This document shows, piece after piece, positions 54,901 through 58,868 of a stretch of 64,000 nucleotides of DNA. Each line of letters begins with the position of its first letter. Position 1 is the stretch's first letter. Made by a program: the position numbers and the translations under genes. The notes under the pieces are model-generated. The model was not told the DNA's origin. It saw only the letters and a program-made list of their open reading frames with translations, and searched no databases. Source of the stretch: Dasypus novemcinctus (taxonomy: Eukaryota > Chordata > Mammalia > Cingulata > Dasypodidae); contig NC_080673.1 of NCBI RefSeq assembly GCF_030445035.2, forward strand, positions 157,662,216 through 157,726,215. The letters run 5' to 3'.

Positions 54901-56062
54901 ATACCACCATGTCTTCAAAGATCACTGAACACACTCTATTGACACTCAGAATCCCTGGTTGCAACAGTTCACAGAGCATGCTCACCTAGCAATGCAGGGA
55001 AGCATTTTAATTTTTTACTTAGTAACAACTCACTGAATATCAGACTGGACTGGCTCTTGGGGAGGGATAAAATGGTGCAAATCCTCAAAGAAGCTAATAA
55101 CAGAAAAAGGCAGTTTTACTACTTTCTATGAAGCACCTTTGTTATATCATTTCTTGGGAGCAGATGAAATTGCCCCACCTCATTTGTGAGTTGAAAGATA
55201 TGACAATGCTACAACACTATCCAACATAATTAATATTTTGATGGCTTATTTTAGAATGGGTACATCAGGGACTTGCCAATGGTCTTGACATGATTCCTTA
55301 GCTGTAAATAATCCTTATGTGTTAGTTCCCATTTAAATATGCTAATTGAAAGTCCTAAGAACTAGTAAGAAATGCAGTAAATGCTCCTGAAATGGGTTTT
55401 ACTTAATGTATTCATTCACATGGCAAAAATCTTGAAAGTAGAATTATTTTAAAACATATTTCTAGTATTGTTTGTGAGGGAAAAGAACTTGGCTTTATGT
55501 TATGTACTTTCTACGTTTATAAAATGGATCAAACTTAAAGAAAGAGGTCAATTGTGAGATAATAAACATTGTTTTTTTCCCTAGCATATTTTGAAAATCT
55601 CAGGAAATAAATGAAAAATGTCTTTTGATTTGACAGAAAGAAAAAATATAGTCCCTTTCTCAAACCAAACCCATCCTTTTAAAGATGTTTATTTAAAAAT
55701 CCCATTTATATAGTAGAAAGCATGCTCTCTCCATAGGTTGACAATGAAAGCTTTGATTAAAATTTCCAAGGAATCCGTTAAGTTGGGTTTAGCTTTATTG
55801 TACCCTCCAGATAATATGGACACTGTTAGGTTAGGGCTCTGAAATATCGGTGACTAATGCCCTTTGCTGTCCATTGCAGGGTGACAGCGGTGGGCCTCTT
55901 GTTTGCGAACGGCCTGGAGGACAGTGGACATTATTTGGTTTAACTTCATGGGGCTCTGTCTGCTTTTCCAAAGTCCTGGGGCCTGGAGTTTACAGCAATG
56001 TGTCATACTTCGTTGAATGGATTGAAAGACAGATATATATCCACACCTTTCTCCTAAACTAA
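2735..56062 (+). CDS. CORIN: CORIN, 3' part of spliced gene (span of ten exons incl. introns)
   Basis: Corin is a type II transmembrane serine protease, best known from cardiomyocytes, that cleaves pro-atrial natriuretic peptide to active ANP. Joining 2735-2842, 10608-10721, 11646-11756, 12841-12970, 35761-35877, 38799-38848, 38999-39173, 51487-51758, 54219-54352 and 55880-56062 gives one open frame of 1394 nt (~464 codons), with intact phases at every junction and a GT/AG pair at every intron. Domain order is LDLRA5-6-7, SRCR, trypsin. This matches my memory of the C-terminal ~460 residues of human corin (1042 aa) and is collinear throughout. The N-terminal half (cytoplasmic tail, membrane anchor, two frizzled domains, LDLRA1-4) lies upstream of the window. 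No disabling change is visible, so the gene looks functional. Confidence 0.97.
6320..6420 (+). repeat. MIR-like SINE fragment
   Basis: The segment around 6358-6402 (TACTTAACTTCTCTGGGCCT followed by CAGTTTTCTCATCTG) is the conserved core of the mammalian-wide interspersed repeat MIR in sense orientation. It is short and diverged. Boundaries are estimates from pattern recognition. Confidence 0.6.
7446..7560. mobile_element. hAT-type non-autonomous DNA transposon fragment (MER-like)
   Basis: The stretch has the inverted-repeat layout of small hAT elements. 'GGTGACTAACTACCCTAGTT' with 'TTTGCCCAGGACT' on the left is mirrored on the right by 'AAGTCCTAGGCAAAT'. The motif of mirrored CCAGGACT/AGTCCTAGG arms is familiar from mammalian MER-class MITEs. 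The subfamily cannot be fixed by eye. Confidence 0.45.
7925..8275. repeat. MIR-like fragments
   Basis: Positions 7940-8100 resemble the MIR/L2-type consensus 'attcatttaatctttg..caccctatg' followed by a 'gaggttcagagaagttaaat..cccaaagccacacagcagg' core. Positions 8205-8265 again show an MIR-like 'TTTAACTTCTCTAAACCCAG' segment. Both are strongly diverged. Edges are approximate. Confidence 0.5.
8400..8690 (+). repeat. Lineage-specific repeat tail, copy 1 (sense)
   Basis: This segment contains 'CCACTGGATGGAATGGGGGA' (8429-8448), 'TTGCCAAATGCAATGGCTGTG' type sequence near 8512-8533, a G-rich tract at 8560-8590 and the closing 'TTTTTTTAATGTAATATTA'. The same order of words appears, reverse-complemented and diverged, at 18125-18320 and 48540-48995. 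The shared layout (G-rich block, then an A/T-rich 3' end, here followed by AAATAAAATAAAATAAAA) suggests the 3' end of a retroelement amplified in the armadillo lineage. Its class is uncertain. Confidence 0.55.
8705..8850. mobile_element. Palindromic MITE-like element
   Basis: The left half (AACAATGTATATTAGCATAT...GTC, 8761-8785) is an imperfect reverse complement of the right half (GACATACTTATGCTAGAATATAATTCATTGTT, about 8799-8830). This gives a hairpin-like layout of the kind seen in old mammalian MITEs beginning 'TTGCCAGATGAAAT'. The overlapping short frames on both strands are not genes. Confidence 0.45.
10608..10721 (+). CDS. CORIN: CORIN exon encoding LDL-receptor class A module 6
   Basis: This 114-nt exon (phase 1/1) has the acceptor TTTTGTCTCCAG and the donor GTAAAT (10722). 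It encodes [16 protein letters not shown] and continues through [16 protein letters not shown]. All six cysteines are present, as are the calcium-binding acidic residues of CDG, PDC and MDE. The usual D-x-S-D-E box reads E-N-M-D-E. From memory, human corin also has Met at this Ser position but Asp where this sequence has Glu. The module follows LDLRA5 directly. Identification is secure by collinearity and residue identity. Confidence 0.96.
10722..11645 (+). other. CORIN: CORIN intron between LDLRA6 and LDLRA7 exons
   Basis: This 924-nt intron has the donor GTAAAT and the acceptor CCTTTGCCAG. No gene or clear repeat is visible. The interior is mixed-composition unique-looking sequence. Confidence 0.85.
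11646..11756 (+). CDS. CORIN: CORIN exon encoding LDL-receptor class A module 7
   Basis: This 111-nt exon (phase 1/1) has the donor GTAAGC from 11757. It encodes [15 protein letters not shown], then [13 protein letters not shown], then TDSSDEWGC: a complete LDLRA module with six cysteines, the Trp and the canonical CDGxxDCxDSSDE calcium box. The open frame runs on past the donor into intron sequence, so the splice site and not the stop defines the exon end. The first codon is split with the preceding exon (T+CA = Ser). Confidence 0.96.
11757..12840 (+). other. CORIN: CORIN intron between LDLRA7 and first SRCR exon
   Basis: This 1084-nt intron has the donor GTAAGC and ends in a strong polypyrimidine tract TTTTTCCTTTTTTCCCCCCCAG. 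No gene, RNA or confident repeat was recognised in it. Confidence 0.85.
12841..12970 (+). CDS. CORIN: CORIN exon, N-terminal part of SRCR domain
   Basis: This 130-nt exon (enters phase 1, leaves phase 2) has the donor GTAAGG at 12971. It encodes [19 protein letters not shown], then [17 protein letters not shown], then ACEQMGLG. This is the start of the scavenger receptor cysteine-rich domain, with the CADGW and ACxxMGLG motifs of that fold. One N-glycosylation sequon (NSS) is visible. The SRCR domain lies between the LDLRA array and the protease domain in corin. Confidence 0.95.
14200..14470 (+). repeat. Eutherian LTR-like interspersed repeat (MaLR-type), sense
   Basis: It contains 'CCAAAATTCATGTCC', 'TGACCTTATTTGGAAATAGG' (14257-14276), 'GACTGGTGTCCTTATAATAG' (14340-14360) and 'AAGCCAAGGAATGCC'. 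This chain of words is familiar from a common eutherian repeat that I associate with ERVL-MaLR-type LTRs. It may extend to ~14640 (AAATAAACTCTAGGTG). Reverse-oriented relatives lie at 24858, 60985 and 62155. The exact family name needs a repeat library. Confidence 0.5.
14905..15515 (-). repeat. Lineage repeat 'family B', copy 1
   Basis: It begins 'GTTTCAGTTTGCTAAAAGCT' and includes 'GGTTGCTTTTATAATGGGGA' and 'AAATCAAGGCATC' repeated twice (15012, 15102), a C/T-rich middle, then 'ATTTATAAAGAACTCTGGCA', 'CCAATCAAAGG' and 'CACAGGAATGGATTAACACC'. The same words recur in the same order in the next 400 bp. An open frame of 104 codons in the C/T-rich part is low-complexity (Ser/Leu-rich), not protein-like. 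The element class is unknown to me. Orientation is nominal. Confidence 0.5.
15590..15975 (-). repeat. Lineage repeat 'family B', copy 2
   Basis: It shares with the copy just upstream: 'CAAATCAAGGCATCTTCAGG', the C/T-rich middle with 'CTGTGAGTTTCTCTCTGTGTC', 'CATTTATAAAGGGCTCTAGT' and 'CACAGGAATGGATTAGCTC'. Two neighbouring copies in the same orientation, 80 bp apart, suggest either a partial tandem duplication or nested insertion. Confidence 0.5.
17150..17985 (-). mobile_element. L1 3' end (L1M-type), antisense
   Basis: On the + strand this is the reverse complement of an L1 3' end. Diagnostic words in order are 'GTACAGTTTTGTTGTTTTTA', 'TTAGCAGTCACTCCCCATTT', 'GGATTTGCCTATTGTGCACA', 'GGGTATATACCCAGG', 'ATTCCCACCAGCAATGTATG', 'CACTTGTTATTGTTTGTG', and 'GAAGTGGTATCTCATTGTGG'. 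It is 5'-truncated like most L1 copies. The 93-codon + strand frame inside it is noise. Confidence 0.85.
18125..18320 (-). repeat. Lineage-specific repeat tail, copy 2 (antisense)
   Basis: Reading 'TTTTTTGAAGATACATAGATC', then ATTAAAAAATGTAAGAGGTT, a C-rich block CCCCACATCCCCCACTCC, then 'CCTTCATCATTGCATCACAT' and 'GGAGCACTGTTGCACCAC', it matches the copy at 48660-48830 closely and the reverse complement of 8400-8690. The A/T-rich left edge is the presumed 3' end of the element. The sequence at 18320-18540 that follows is unassigned. Confidence 0.6.
18540..19735 (+). repeat. Long lineage-specific repeat body (sense)
   Basis: This ~1.2 kb stretch of balanced composition differs from the AT-rich intron around it. 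It carries a TATA-rich segment (18650-18670) and a run ending 'GGGTCCACAGAATGGAGGAATAAAATATGG' region at 19682-19712, which I recall from internal parts of the same armadillo retroelement whose 3' tail lies inverted just to the left. Short frames at 19243-19720 have no recognisable domain. The class (LTR or LINE-like) is not established, and the assignment is from memory of recurrent sequence only. Confidence 0.4.
21100..21560 (+). mobile_element. L2 LINE 3'-end fragment
   Basis: This diverged segment has L2-like words: 'CTTGGAATGCTGATCCCTAG' near 21283, 'ATCAACTTCCTGTAGAGGTC' near 21348, 'TTTGAAGCCCTTATCAGTA' and 'CATGTCAGCTCCTTGAGGGG' (21501-21520). These correspond to the conserved L2 3' region (ending in the 'chromosomal' gag-like 'agctccatgaggg' motif). 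Boundaries are approximate. Confidence 0.6.
21725..22178 (-). mobile_element. DAS-type tRNA-derived SINE, full length, with perfect TSD
   Basis: The SINE body is 21744-22159, in antisense orientation. Its minus-strand head (from 22159 leftwards) has a tRNA-like A box (TGGCCCAGTGC) and B box (GGTTCAAACCC, + strand 22094-22104). Its A-rich tail appears as ATTTATTTATTTATTTATTT at 21751-21770. The flanks carry a perfect 19-bp target-site duplication, TAATTTCAATCTAATTTTT, at 21725-21743 and 22160-22178. Open frames across it are SINE noise. This family is the armadillo DAS SINE and is the main taxonomic marker in the window. Confidence 0.93.
23085..23560 (-). repeat. Lineage repeat 'family C', copy 1
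   Basis: It starts 'GTATTAGTCAGCCAAAGGGG' and carries 'CAGAAATTGGTTGG', 'GGGGTAGAAACTTACAGTTA' and 'CAAGGGGCGGGGACTCAACGT'. The same element in reverse lies at 34775-35315, where the terminal word appears as 'CTTTGGCTGACTAATAC'. The defined shared ends suggest a transposon of ~500 bp. The class is not recognised. Confidence 0.6.
24800..24818. repeat. Poly(A) tract
   Basis: A run of about 18 A residues lies inside the intron. It may be the remnant tail of an old retroposon, though no body could be identified next to it. Confidence 0.7.
24858..25015 (-). repeat. Fragment of MaLR-type LTR-like repeat, antisense
   Basis: 'AAGGCCCACCCAAATCCAAT', 'CAAGGACTCTATTTCCAAAT' and 'CTTTTTGGAAGATGCAATTC' match the reverse complement of the element at 14200-14470 and the right part of the elements at 60985 and 62155. 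Confidence 0.5.
25040..25240. mobile_element. MER5A-like hAT-Charlie MITE
   Basis: The words 'AGCAGTATCAGCACCATCTG' (25078-25097), 'CCGAATCAGAAACTTTGGGG' and 'CCAGGTGATTCTGATGAATG' (25198-25217), in this order and spacing, are the signature of the eutherian MER5 non-autonomous DNA transposon. A second copy lies at 61975-62145. Confidence 0.75.
26050..26250 (+). repeat. MIR SINE
   Basis: 'GGATTCAAATACTAGTTCTG', 'GGCAAATTACTTATTTTCTC', then 'AATAATAGAACTACCTTGCA' and 'GTTGTTGGGAGGGTTAAATA' follow the MIR consensus in order, in sense orientation. Confidence 0.8.
27450..28355 (-). mobile_element. L1 3' end (L1M-type), antisense
   Basis: It shares its order of words with the copy at 17150-17985: 'TTTACTGAGACATAATTCAC', 'TTTTAGTGTAGTCACAGATA', 'GGCTGTATACCTAGGAGTAG', 'CAGTCCCACCAGCAGTGTAT', 'CCAACACTTGTTATTCTTTC', and 'TGGCCATTTGTATATCTTTC'. 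A younger L1 is inserted immediately to its right. Confidence 0.85.
28881..29507 (-). pseudogene. L1 ORF2 C-terminal fragment
   Basis: This 208-codon minus-strand frame is the longest in the window. It includes [20 protein letters not shown] and further on [20 protein letters not shown], the conserved L1 ORF2p C-terminal region (after reverse transcriptase). It is part of the L1 at 28366-33735. It is a remnant of a retrotransposon protein, not a host gene. Confidence 0.85.
29920..30441 (-). pseudogene. L1 ORF2 reverse-transcriptase fragments
   Basis: Two frames, 30441-30184 ([19 protein letters not shown], then [15 protein letters not shown]) and 30160-29951 ([20 protein letters not shown]), are L1 RT segments separated by a frameshift. 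The catalytic FADD box reads FADV (about 29948-29934) and is preceded by two in-frame stops, so RT activity is lost. Confidence 0.85.
31100..32010 (-). pseudogene. L1 ORF2 endonuclease region
   Basis: On the minus strand from ~31995 the frame reads [15 protein letters not shown], followed by CCLQETHL, the start of the L1 APE-like endonuclease with its catalytic glutamate. Stops occur within a hundred codons. Further down, 31306-31118 carries [20 protein letters not shown] and later [17 protein letters not shown], the segment joining endonuclease to RT. Confidence 0.8.
32396..32884 (-). pseudogene. L1 ORF1 fragment (coiled coil and RRM start)
   Basis: This 162-codon minus-strand frame has heptad-rich sequence ([20 protein letters not shown]) followed by [20 protein letters not shown]. 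This is the coiled-coil trimerisation region and start of the RNA-recognition domain of L1 ORF1p. The frame is lost after ~32396. The ORF1 C-terminus continues in another frame near 32290-32150 ([17 protein letters not shown]). Confidence 0.85.
34775..35315 (+). repeat. Lineage repeat 'family C', copy 2
   Basis: It is the reverse-orientation partner of 23085-23560. Shared words include 'CAGTAGGACAATGAGTCCCC' (34806-34825), 'GGGCAGGGACTCACAGAGAA', 'CCAACAGATTTCTGGTATTT' (35259-35278) and the end 'CTTTGGCTGACTAATAC'. This copy is longer and retains the middle part including 'GCAGCCATCTTGCTCCAACA'. Its GC content is higher than the surrounding intron. Confidence 0.6.
35761..35877 (+). CDS. CORIN: CORIN exon, middle of SRCR domain
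   Basis: This 117-nt exon enters and leaves in phase 2. The acceptor is CTTATATCAG and the donor is GTAAGA (35878). It encodes [19 protein letters not shown], then [19 protein letters not shown], then KG. The NGT sequon is a potential N-glycosylation site. The identity [17 protein letters not shown] with human corin is very high, while the EQEQ segment is more variable. It lies next to the largest intron. Confidence 0.95.
36340..36560. repeat. MIR-type SINE fragment
   Basis: 'TATTAACTCATTCTATCCTC', 'ACAACAGACCCATGAACTGG', and 'TTTTTACAGACAATGGAAAC' follow the order of an MIR-type consensus (threshold-of-detection words 'tcctcacaacaaccctatgag' and 'acagatgaggaaactgag'). It is diverged. Confidence 0.6.
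36876..36923 (+). repeat. (GATA)12 microsatellite with GACA/GGCA lead-in
   Basis: Twelve perfect GATA units (48 bp) are preceded at 36820-36852 by interrupted GACA/GGCA units. A perfect tract of this length is expected to be length-polymorphic. Confidence 0.95.
36981..37390 (-). mobile_element. DAS-type SINE, full length, antisense
   Basis: It is the same family as 21744-22159. The T-rich/ATTT-repeat tail is at 36981-37010 and the tRNA-like head is at the right end, with B box GGTTTGAACCC on the minus strand (+ strand ~37326-37336) and an A-box-like TGGGTCAGTGG near 37370-37380. The flanks 'AATGGGTGAT' and 'GATGGGGATC' may be a decayed target-site duplication. The frames across it are not genes. 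Confidence 0.9.
38799..38848 (+). CDS. CORIN: CORIN exon, end of SRCR domain
   Basis: This 50-nt exon enters in phase 2 and leaves in phase 1, with donor GTGAGA at 38849. It encodes [17 protein letters not shown], including two SRCR cysteines and the linker into the protease domain. It would be missed by ORF scanning. It is supported by the conserved [12 protein letters not shown] and by phases fitting both neighbours. The next exon begins only 150 nt downstream. Confidence 0.94.
38999..39173 (+). CDS. CORIN: CORIN exon: activation site and start of trypsin domain with catalytic His
   Basis: This 175-nt exon (enters phase 1, leaves phase 2) has the donor GTAAGC at 39174. It encodes [13 protein letters not shown] followed by [18 protein letters not shown]. 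The zymogen cleavage site lies between Arg (39034-39036) and Ile (39037-39039). The Cys in DCGRR is the propeptide cysteine that pairs with the protease domain after activation. Further on, [13 protein letters not shown] carries the catalytic His (codon 39160-39162). Open frames on other strands here are shadows. Confidence 0.97.
39630..39870. repeat. Eutherian LTR-like interspersed repeat fragment
   Basis: 'CTCTCTATTGCTGTGTAACT' and later 'CTCAGCTGGAAAATAAG', 'GGCTGGGGCCTCAGTTCCTT', and 'GCCATACTGGTCCCACAGCA' are words of a familiar eutherian interspersed repeat. I cannot give a reliable family name. Confidence 0.4.
40290..40470 (+). repeat. MIR SINE
   Basis: 'TTACCACTTACTGATTGTGT', 'TTGGGCCTCAATTCCCTCAT', and 'CCTACCTCAAAGTGTTGGTG' follow the MIR consensus in sense orientation, with its typical end 'ATTAAGTGAGATAGT'. 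Confidence 0.82.
40590..40950 (-). mobile_element. Old L1 3' end, antisense
   Basis: 'AATGATATTCCATAGCATAG', 'CCAGTTGATGGACATACAGG', and 'GCTGCTATTTTAACAATGCT' correspond to the reverse complement of L1M-type 3' UTRs. It is strongly diverged. Its left limit is uncertain. Confidence 0.55.
41318..41841 (-). mobile_element. DAS-type SINE with extra internal segment, antisense
   Basis: The body is 41329-41830, flanked by an 11-bp duplication ATGTCTTTCTT (41318-41328 and 41831-41841). The tail is poly(A) as T/A-rich sequence at the left. The tRNA-like head at the right has B box GGTTCGATACC (minus strand, + strand ~41762-41772), closer to a real tRNA B box than the other copies. It is ~90 bp longer than the copies at 21744 and 36981 because of a segment at about 41425-41515 ('GGTGACTCTGGGAACCCATC' and what follows). 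It is therefore probably a different subfamily. Confidence 0.9.
43172..43572 (-). mobile_element. DAS-type SINE, antisense
   Basis: The T-rich tail complement is at 43173-43200, the body carries 'TTGTTGCATCATCTTGCTGC' and 'GTGGCACGGCACTCCTTGCA', and the tRNA-like head ends near 'GGTACGTCCGCTTC' (43559-43572). B box GGTTCAAATCC lies on the minus strand near 43507-43517. No clear target-site duplication was found. Confidence 0.9.
45560..46035 (+). mobile_element. L2 LINE 3' end
   Basis: Words of the L2 3' region in order: 'CCAGGAACTTTGTATTTGCT' (45690-45709), 'AATTTAAATGTCACTTTCTC', 'CTTTCCCGACCCATCCTAGC', 'GAATGAAAGATCTCTGAGGG', 'GCATGGCATATAGCAGCCAC', and 'TCAATAAGTACTTGTGAACTG' (46013-46033). 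This is the characteristic L2 terminus, in sense orientation. It may extend further left, but divergence prevents a clear limit. Confidence 0.82.
47060..47235 (+). repeat. MIR SINE
   Basis: 'CTCTATCACTTACTAGCTCT', 'CTCTGAGTCACTGCTTTCTT', and 'ATCTCTAAAAGGGAATACAG' track the MIR consensus. It is diverged and in sense orientation. Confidence 0.65.
47600..47661. repeat. 31-bp tandem duplication
   Basis: Two adjacent 31-bp units (47600-47630 and 47631-47661) read TAAGATYTGTAGAAGAG and then YAGCAACAAGGCAG. They differ at only two positions. This is probably a replication slippage duplication of recent origin. Confidence 0.85.
48540..48995 (-). repeat. Lineage-specific repeat tail, copy 3 (antisense), with internal duplication of its end
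   Basis: 48660-48995 is the longest copy of the family seen at 8400 and 18125. It reads 'TTTTTTTGAAGATATATACA', a C-rich block, 'CAACAACCTCCCTCATCATT', 'GCACTGCTTCTCTACACAGA', 'CATTCAGTGGGTTATGGCAG', 'GCCCCCACATCACATCTCTT'. The preceding 48540-48655 is a second, partial version of the same terminal part ('GATCACAAGGAATATTACAT', 'GAGGTTCCCATATAACCCAC'), so one insertion probably landed at the end of another. Confidence 0.6.
49725..49868 (+). repeat. Polypurine (GGAA/GAAA-rich) tract
   Basis: For about 140 bases the + strand is almost purely A and G, in irregular GGAAG, GAAAA and GGGAAG units. The Lys/Glu/Gly-rich frame on this strand and the Phe/Pro/Ser-rich frame on the other are consequences of composition, not genes. 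Confidence 0.9.
51487..51758 (+). CDS. CORIN: CORIN exon: trypsin domain with catalytic Asp
   Basis: This 272-nt exon (enters phase 2, leaves phase 1) has the donor GTAAGT at 51759. It encodes [20 protein letters not shown] and continues through [20 protein letters not shown] to [14 protein letters not shown]. The catalytic Asp is the second Asp of DYDIS (codon 51620-51622). The NET sequon is a glycosylation site. VRPVCLP carries the cysteine that holds the propeptide. GWG is the usual chymotrypsin-fold motif. The frame stays open through the start of the intron, but the conserved continuation MPFKLQEG is in the next exon. Confidence 0.97.
51759..54218 (+). other. CORIN: CORIN intron with AT-rich inverted repeat
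   Basis: This 2460-nt intron has the donor GTAAGT and the acceptor TTTTTAAATTTAG. Apart from the inverted repeat at 53203-53600 and an MIR-like piece near 53975-54045, no gene or confident repeat is visible. The open frame continuing to 51826 and that at 51860-52105 are intronic. Confidence 0.8.
53203..53600. repeat. Imperfect inverted repeat with (TA)/(TG)-rich core
   Basis: The left arm, starting 'TGGATTTCTTGAAGCAAGAC' at 53203, and the right arm, ending 'GTCTTGCTTCAAGAAATCCA' at 53600, are reverse complements over ~68-70 bp, with roughly one mismatch in six. The ~255-bp loop is AT-rich with (TA)n and (TG)n runs. It contains direct copies of 'GTGATGCTCAAGCAGTGTG' (from ~53339 and ~53382), related 'TTGCTTGATGCTCAAGCAGT' (about 53476) and an inverted copy 'TGCTTGAGCATCACTG' (about 53504-53519). 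No terminal duplications or protein were seen. Confidence 0.85.
54219..54352 (+). CDS. CORIN: CORIN exon: trypsin domain with S1-pocket Asp
   Basis: This 134-nt exon (enters phase 1, ends on a codon boundary) has the donor GTAAGT at 54353. It encodes [18 protein letters not shown], then [20 protein letters not shown] and GTVDSCM. The Asp of VDSCM (codon 54341-54343) lies six residues before the catalytic Ser, the position of Asp189 in trypsin. It therefore predicts cleavage after Arg/Lys, as needed for pro-ANP. Confidence 0.97.
54353..55879 (+). other. CORIN: CORIN last intron
   Basis: This 1527-nt intron has the donor GTAAGT and the acceptor GCTGTCCATTGCAG. It contains a truncated DAS SINE (54717-54848). 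Otherwise there is AT-rich sequence with no gene seen. Confidence 0.85.
54704..54861 (-). mobile_element. 5'-truncated DAS SINE, antisense, with probable TSD
   Basis: Only the tail-proximal ~130 bp of the SINE is present (54717-54848): the T-rich/ATTT tail complement, then 'GTTGTCTGCTCTCTGTGTCC'. The tRNA-like head is missing. Flanks GCACTTGATGTTT (54704-54716) and GCACTTTATGTTG (54849-54861) match at 11 of 13 positions, consistent with a target-site duplication around a truncated insertion. Confidence 0.8.
55880..56062 (+). CDS. CORIN: CORIN terminal coding exon: trypsin domain with catalytic Ser
   Basis: This final coding segment of 183 nt has the acceptor TGTCCATTGCAG. It encodes [20 protein letters not shown] and so on to [16 protein letters not shown], with stop TAA at 56060-56062. 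The catalytic Ser is in GDSGG (codon 55886-55888). SWGSVCF and [11 protein letters not shown] are the usual last strands and the C-terminal helix. NVS is a glycosylation sequon. The C-terminal length agrees with the human protein. Confidence 0.98.
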   Translation, partial: GDSGGPLVCERPGGQWTLFGLTSWGSVCFSKVLGPGVYSNVSYFVEWIERQIYIHTFLLN

Positions 56063-57690
56063 TTCCAAAGATGCCCAGAGACTTTTGCCCAGCTATCCTC
56101 AAAGAAAATGGCCTTCTTGAATGTGGAAAACTTCCTGCAGAGAGCAATCCAGAAAGCACTTTTCAGGGGCAGGAATGCTTGACCATGTACTGCAAATTTT
56201 CATGTTTGCTTTGATTTTACTTTATTCAGCTCTCTTAAAACTCTAGTTTTCTCTTATTTGAAGTTCAATGAAAGGCTTTTAAAAAACCAAAGCAAAGCAG
56301 CTATTGCGTCTTTGCCAAGCCTAACCTTGACTGTAACATGGAATTATCAACTCTGGGGACATTTAAAATCATGCAGGCACTAACGTAACAGGTTATAGAA
56401 AGTTCCCTTTCTCTCTACCACAAAAAGGACATTGAGATCCAGTCCCACTAATTTCTGTCAGCGGCTGTTTCTCAAGCCCAGTAACATAGTGGCAAATTTC
56501 ATTACTAACATTGGAGACTTGCTTTTGACTGGCTAAAAGCCCAGATTATTTACATGCTTAAACTATTTACTATTACTTTTTTAAAGTTTGCATAATTCAG
56601 AGAATTTATGAAAGTCAGTCAGAGGTAAAAGATCAGTAAAATCCACCTAGGGAGGTGAAATAGGGAGACAAATTGAGCATGACAATTCTTTGGATATCAA
56701 TATTAACACTTGGCATTATAGGCCTGCCCATTCTGGATTTAAATCAAGATTGTAATTCCAAATTACTTTATAGAAAAGTCTCCCTAGAACTTTCCCAGTA
56801 GCTGGGCTTTGTTAAGTGTATAGCAGTTGACTGAGCAGCCAACAACATGGTCAAAATTCATGGGAAATAGTTTGCTTTCCTGCCCTACATCTCAATGAAA
56901 TGGCGATTAAATTTTTCCAAAGGAGAACTTGCTCTAGAGTGAAGAAATGCAATAATTTTTAAAATAATTAAATTGCACCCATCACCCCATTTTAACATTC
57001 TCATTTTCCCATGTTCATCCATACTAATAAAGTCTCAGATATATATCTCAATGCACAAACTTTGCATGGAATAAACTATTTTGTAATTTCCTAGAAACAT
57101 GCTTAACATCTGGTGTTGCCATTTTTTCTAATTAATAATTAAACCAAAATTTTAAAAATCCTCTTAAGCACTAGGCCACTTTATCCGCATCGATTTCTGA
57201 AGCAATTAGTGGTTAAAGTTTTCCCTATTTCAAAACAAAAAACCATCACATATACCTAATTTAATTAGTTGGGCATCCATTTGGCAACATCCAAATGCCT
57301 TTTGAACAAGTAGGATTCCCTACTAACTTCCACCAGCAACGTGAACTGCCTCAGCATTCCTCATAGAGACTACCTGCAATTTTATACATGTATTTTTGTA
57401 CTTTTTCTATGTGTACACATATTTGAAGTTCAAAAGCTTGTCTTGAAACCTTCCATGTTATTGATTCCAGTCCTGTAGTTTGTACCACCCAATTGAAAGT
57501 GTGAAATTGAGCTGCGGAATTGTGGTCACAATTGTACTACAGCTTGAGAACATATGTCGACTTTGTTACAGTTGTCGGTACACATTTAATGCAACATTTT
57601 TTAGCCTTGCTCAACTTATATTCAGTGAAATGTACATATTGTACTTACTTTAAGCAATCCTTAAAACAAATAAAATTATATAATCTTTTC
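56063..57690 (+). other. CORIN: CORIN 3' UTR
   Basis: This AT-rich sequence runs from the stop codon to just past a canonical AATAAA at 57669-57674, followed by TTTTCTTTTTTGGTGGATGT, a suitable U/GU-rich downstream element. Earlier AATAAA hexamers at 57026-57031 and 57070-57075 could support shorter transcripts. No repeat insertion was recognised in it. The ~1.6 kb length fits my recollection of the human CORIN 3' UTR. The end is estimated, not observed. Confidence 0.75.
57669..57674 (+). promoter_or_regulatory. CORIN: CORIN poly(A) signal AATAAA (distal)
   Basis: A canonical hexamer sits in 'AAAACAAATAAAATTATAT', followed within 15-40 nt by a U-rich and GU-rich stretch (TTTTCTTTTTTGGTGGATGTG). 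Cleavage is expected near 57688. Confidence 0.75.
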
Positions 57691-58868
57691 TTTTTTGGTG
57701 GATGTGGTGCATGGATAGCAATTCCCAGGAAATGGCCTCTTCCACTAGGATAGTAGGCTAGGGTTGGTGCCCAGCCTTCCACCAATCAAAATTACCTATC
57801 ATGTCTCACTCTCACAGGAACATGCTGTCTTCTTTTAGATGACAGATGGTTCTTTGAGTAGTCTGAAATTAGAGGTTGCTAATCGTCTCTAATTACCATT
57901 GGGTATCCGGTGAGAACTTTAGCTAGGTGCTAAGAGTACCCTGATCTTTGATATCCAGAATGTATTTTGGTAACTAGACCCAAATCCTTTATAAATCTTT
58001 TGGGGTAAAATTAAATCCAAAATGCATATTAAAAATCACTTTTCTTTGTCTATCAGGAGGAATGATATAGATTTTGGTCCCCCCAAATTTGGTGAAAACT
58101 ATGCTGAATACCAAAATATAGCGAATCACATCAGCTTGGGTAACTTGGTGTAAAGAGTTACTTATTGTAAAGGAGACCTTTTAAAGCCAATACACGATAC
58201 CAAATCTCTTTCCCCTGGGGCCAGACATGTTTCAGAAACCAGAAGTTTTCAAATTTTAAAAAGATAATACTGTGCATATATTGAATAATATAACCCCAAG
58301 GAGGGCTGAAGTAGCACCTAATAATAAAACACATTAATATTTTTATAGAAAAATATATGAATGATTACATTAAATGGGAAAATTAAGGGAATATAAATAG
58401 CCTCACTTCTGATCAAGGCATGTTTTGTCATCAATGGAGTTTGTGCCTAATTTATTAAAAATGATCAGATTTTAGAGTTTTTTTTTTGAGAATTGGGGAT
58501 TTTGAAATTGTGGTTAAGTGTGACTTCATAACAGGAACACTCAAGATTTTCTTTTACTCATATGTACAATAATTCACATCTTGGAAAGGGACCTTTCTTC
58601 TCATTTTGCTTCATTTTTTTTCATCCTTAGAATCTAACCCTTTATTTACAAGTGCATACACCTCTATTTTTTTTTTTCTCAGAAAATGATGATCATAGGG
58701 AATGAATGCCAGCTACTATGAGGATAACAGATGATATGATATCACCGATTTTTCCATGAAAGAAAAGGTGAAAGCAATATTCTGGTAAAAGCTCTGCTTT
58801 GGGAATTTCCTTCTAAGTTCTGGTACCAATTATGGTTGGATTCAGTGAGTATGACAAGAGTGATGACA
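57691..58868. other. Intergenic interval between convergent CORIN and ATP10D
   Basis: About 1.2 kb separates the inferred 3' ends of the two genes. No coding sequence, RNA gene or clear repeat was seen. Its limits depend on the poly(A) signals inferred on either side. Confidence 0.55.
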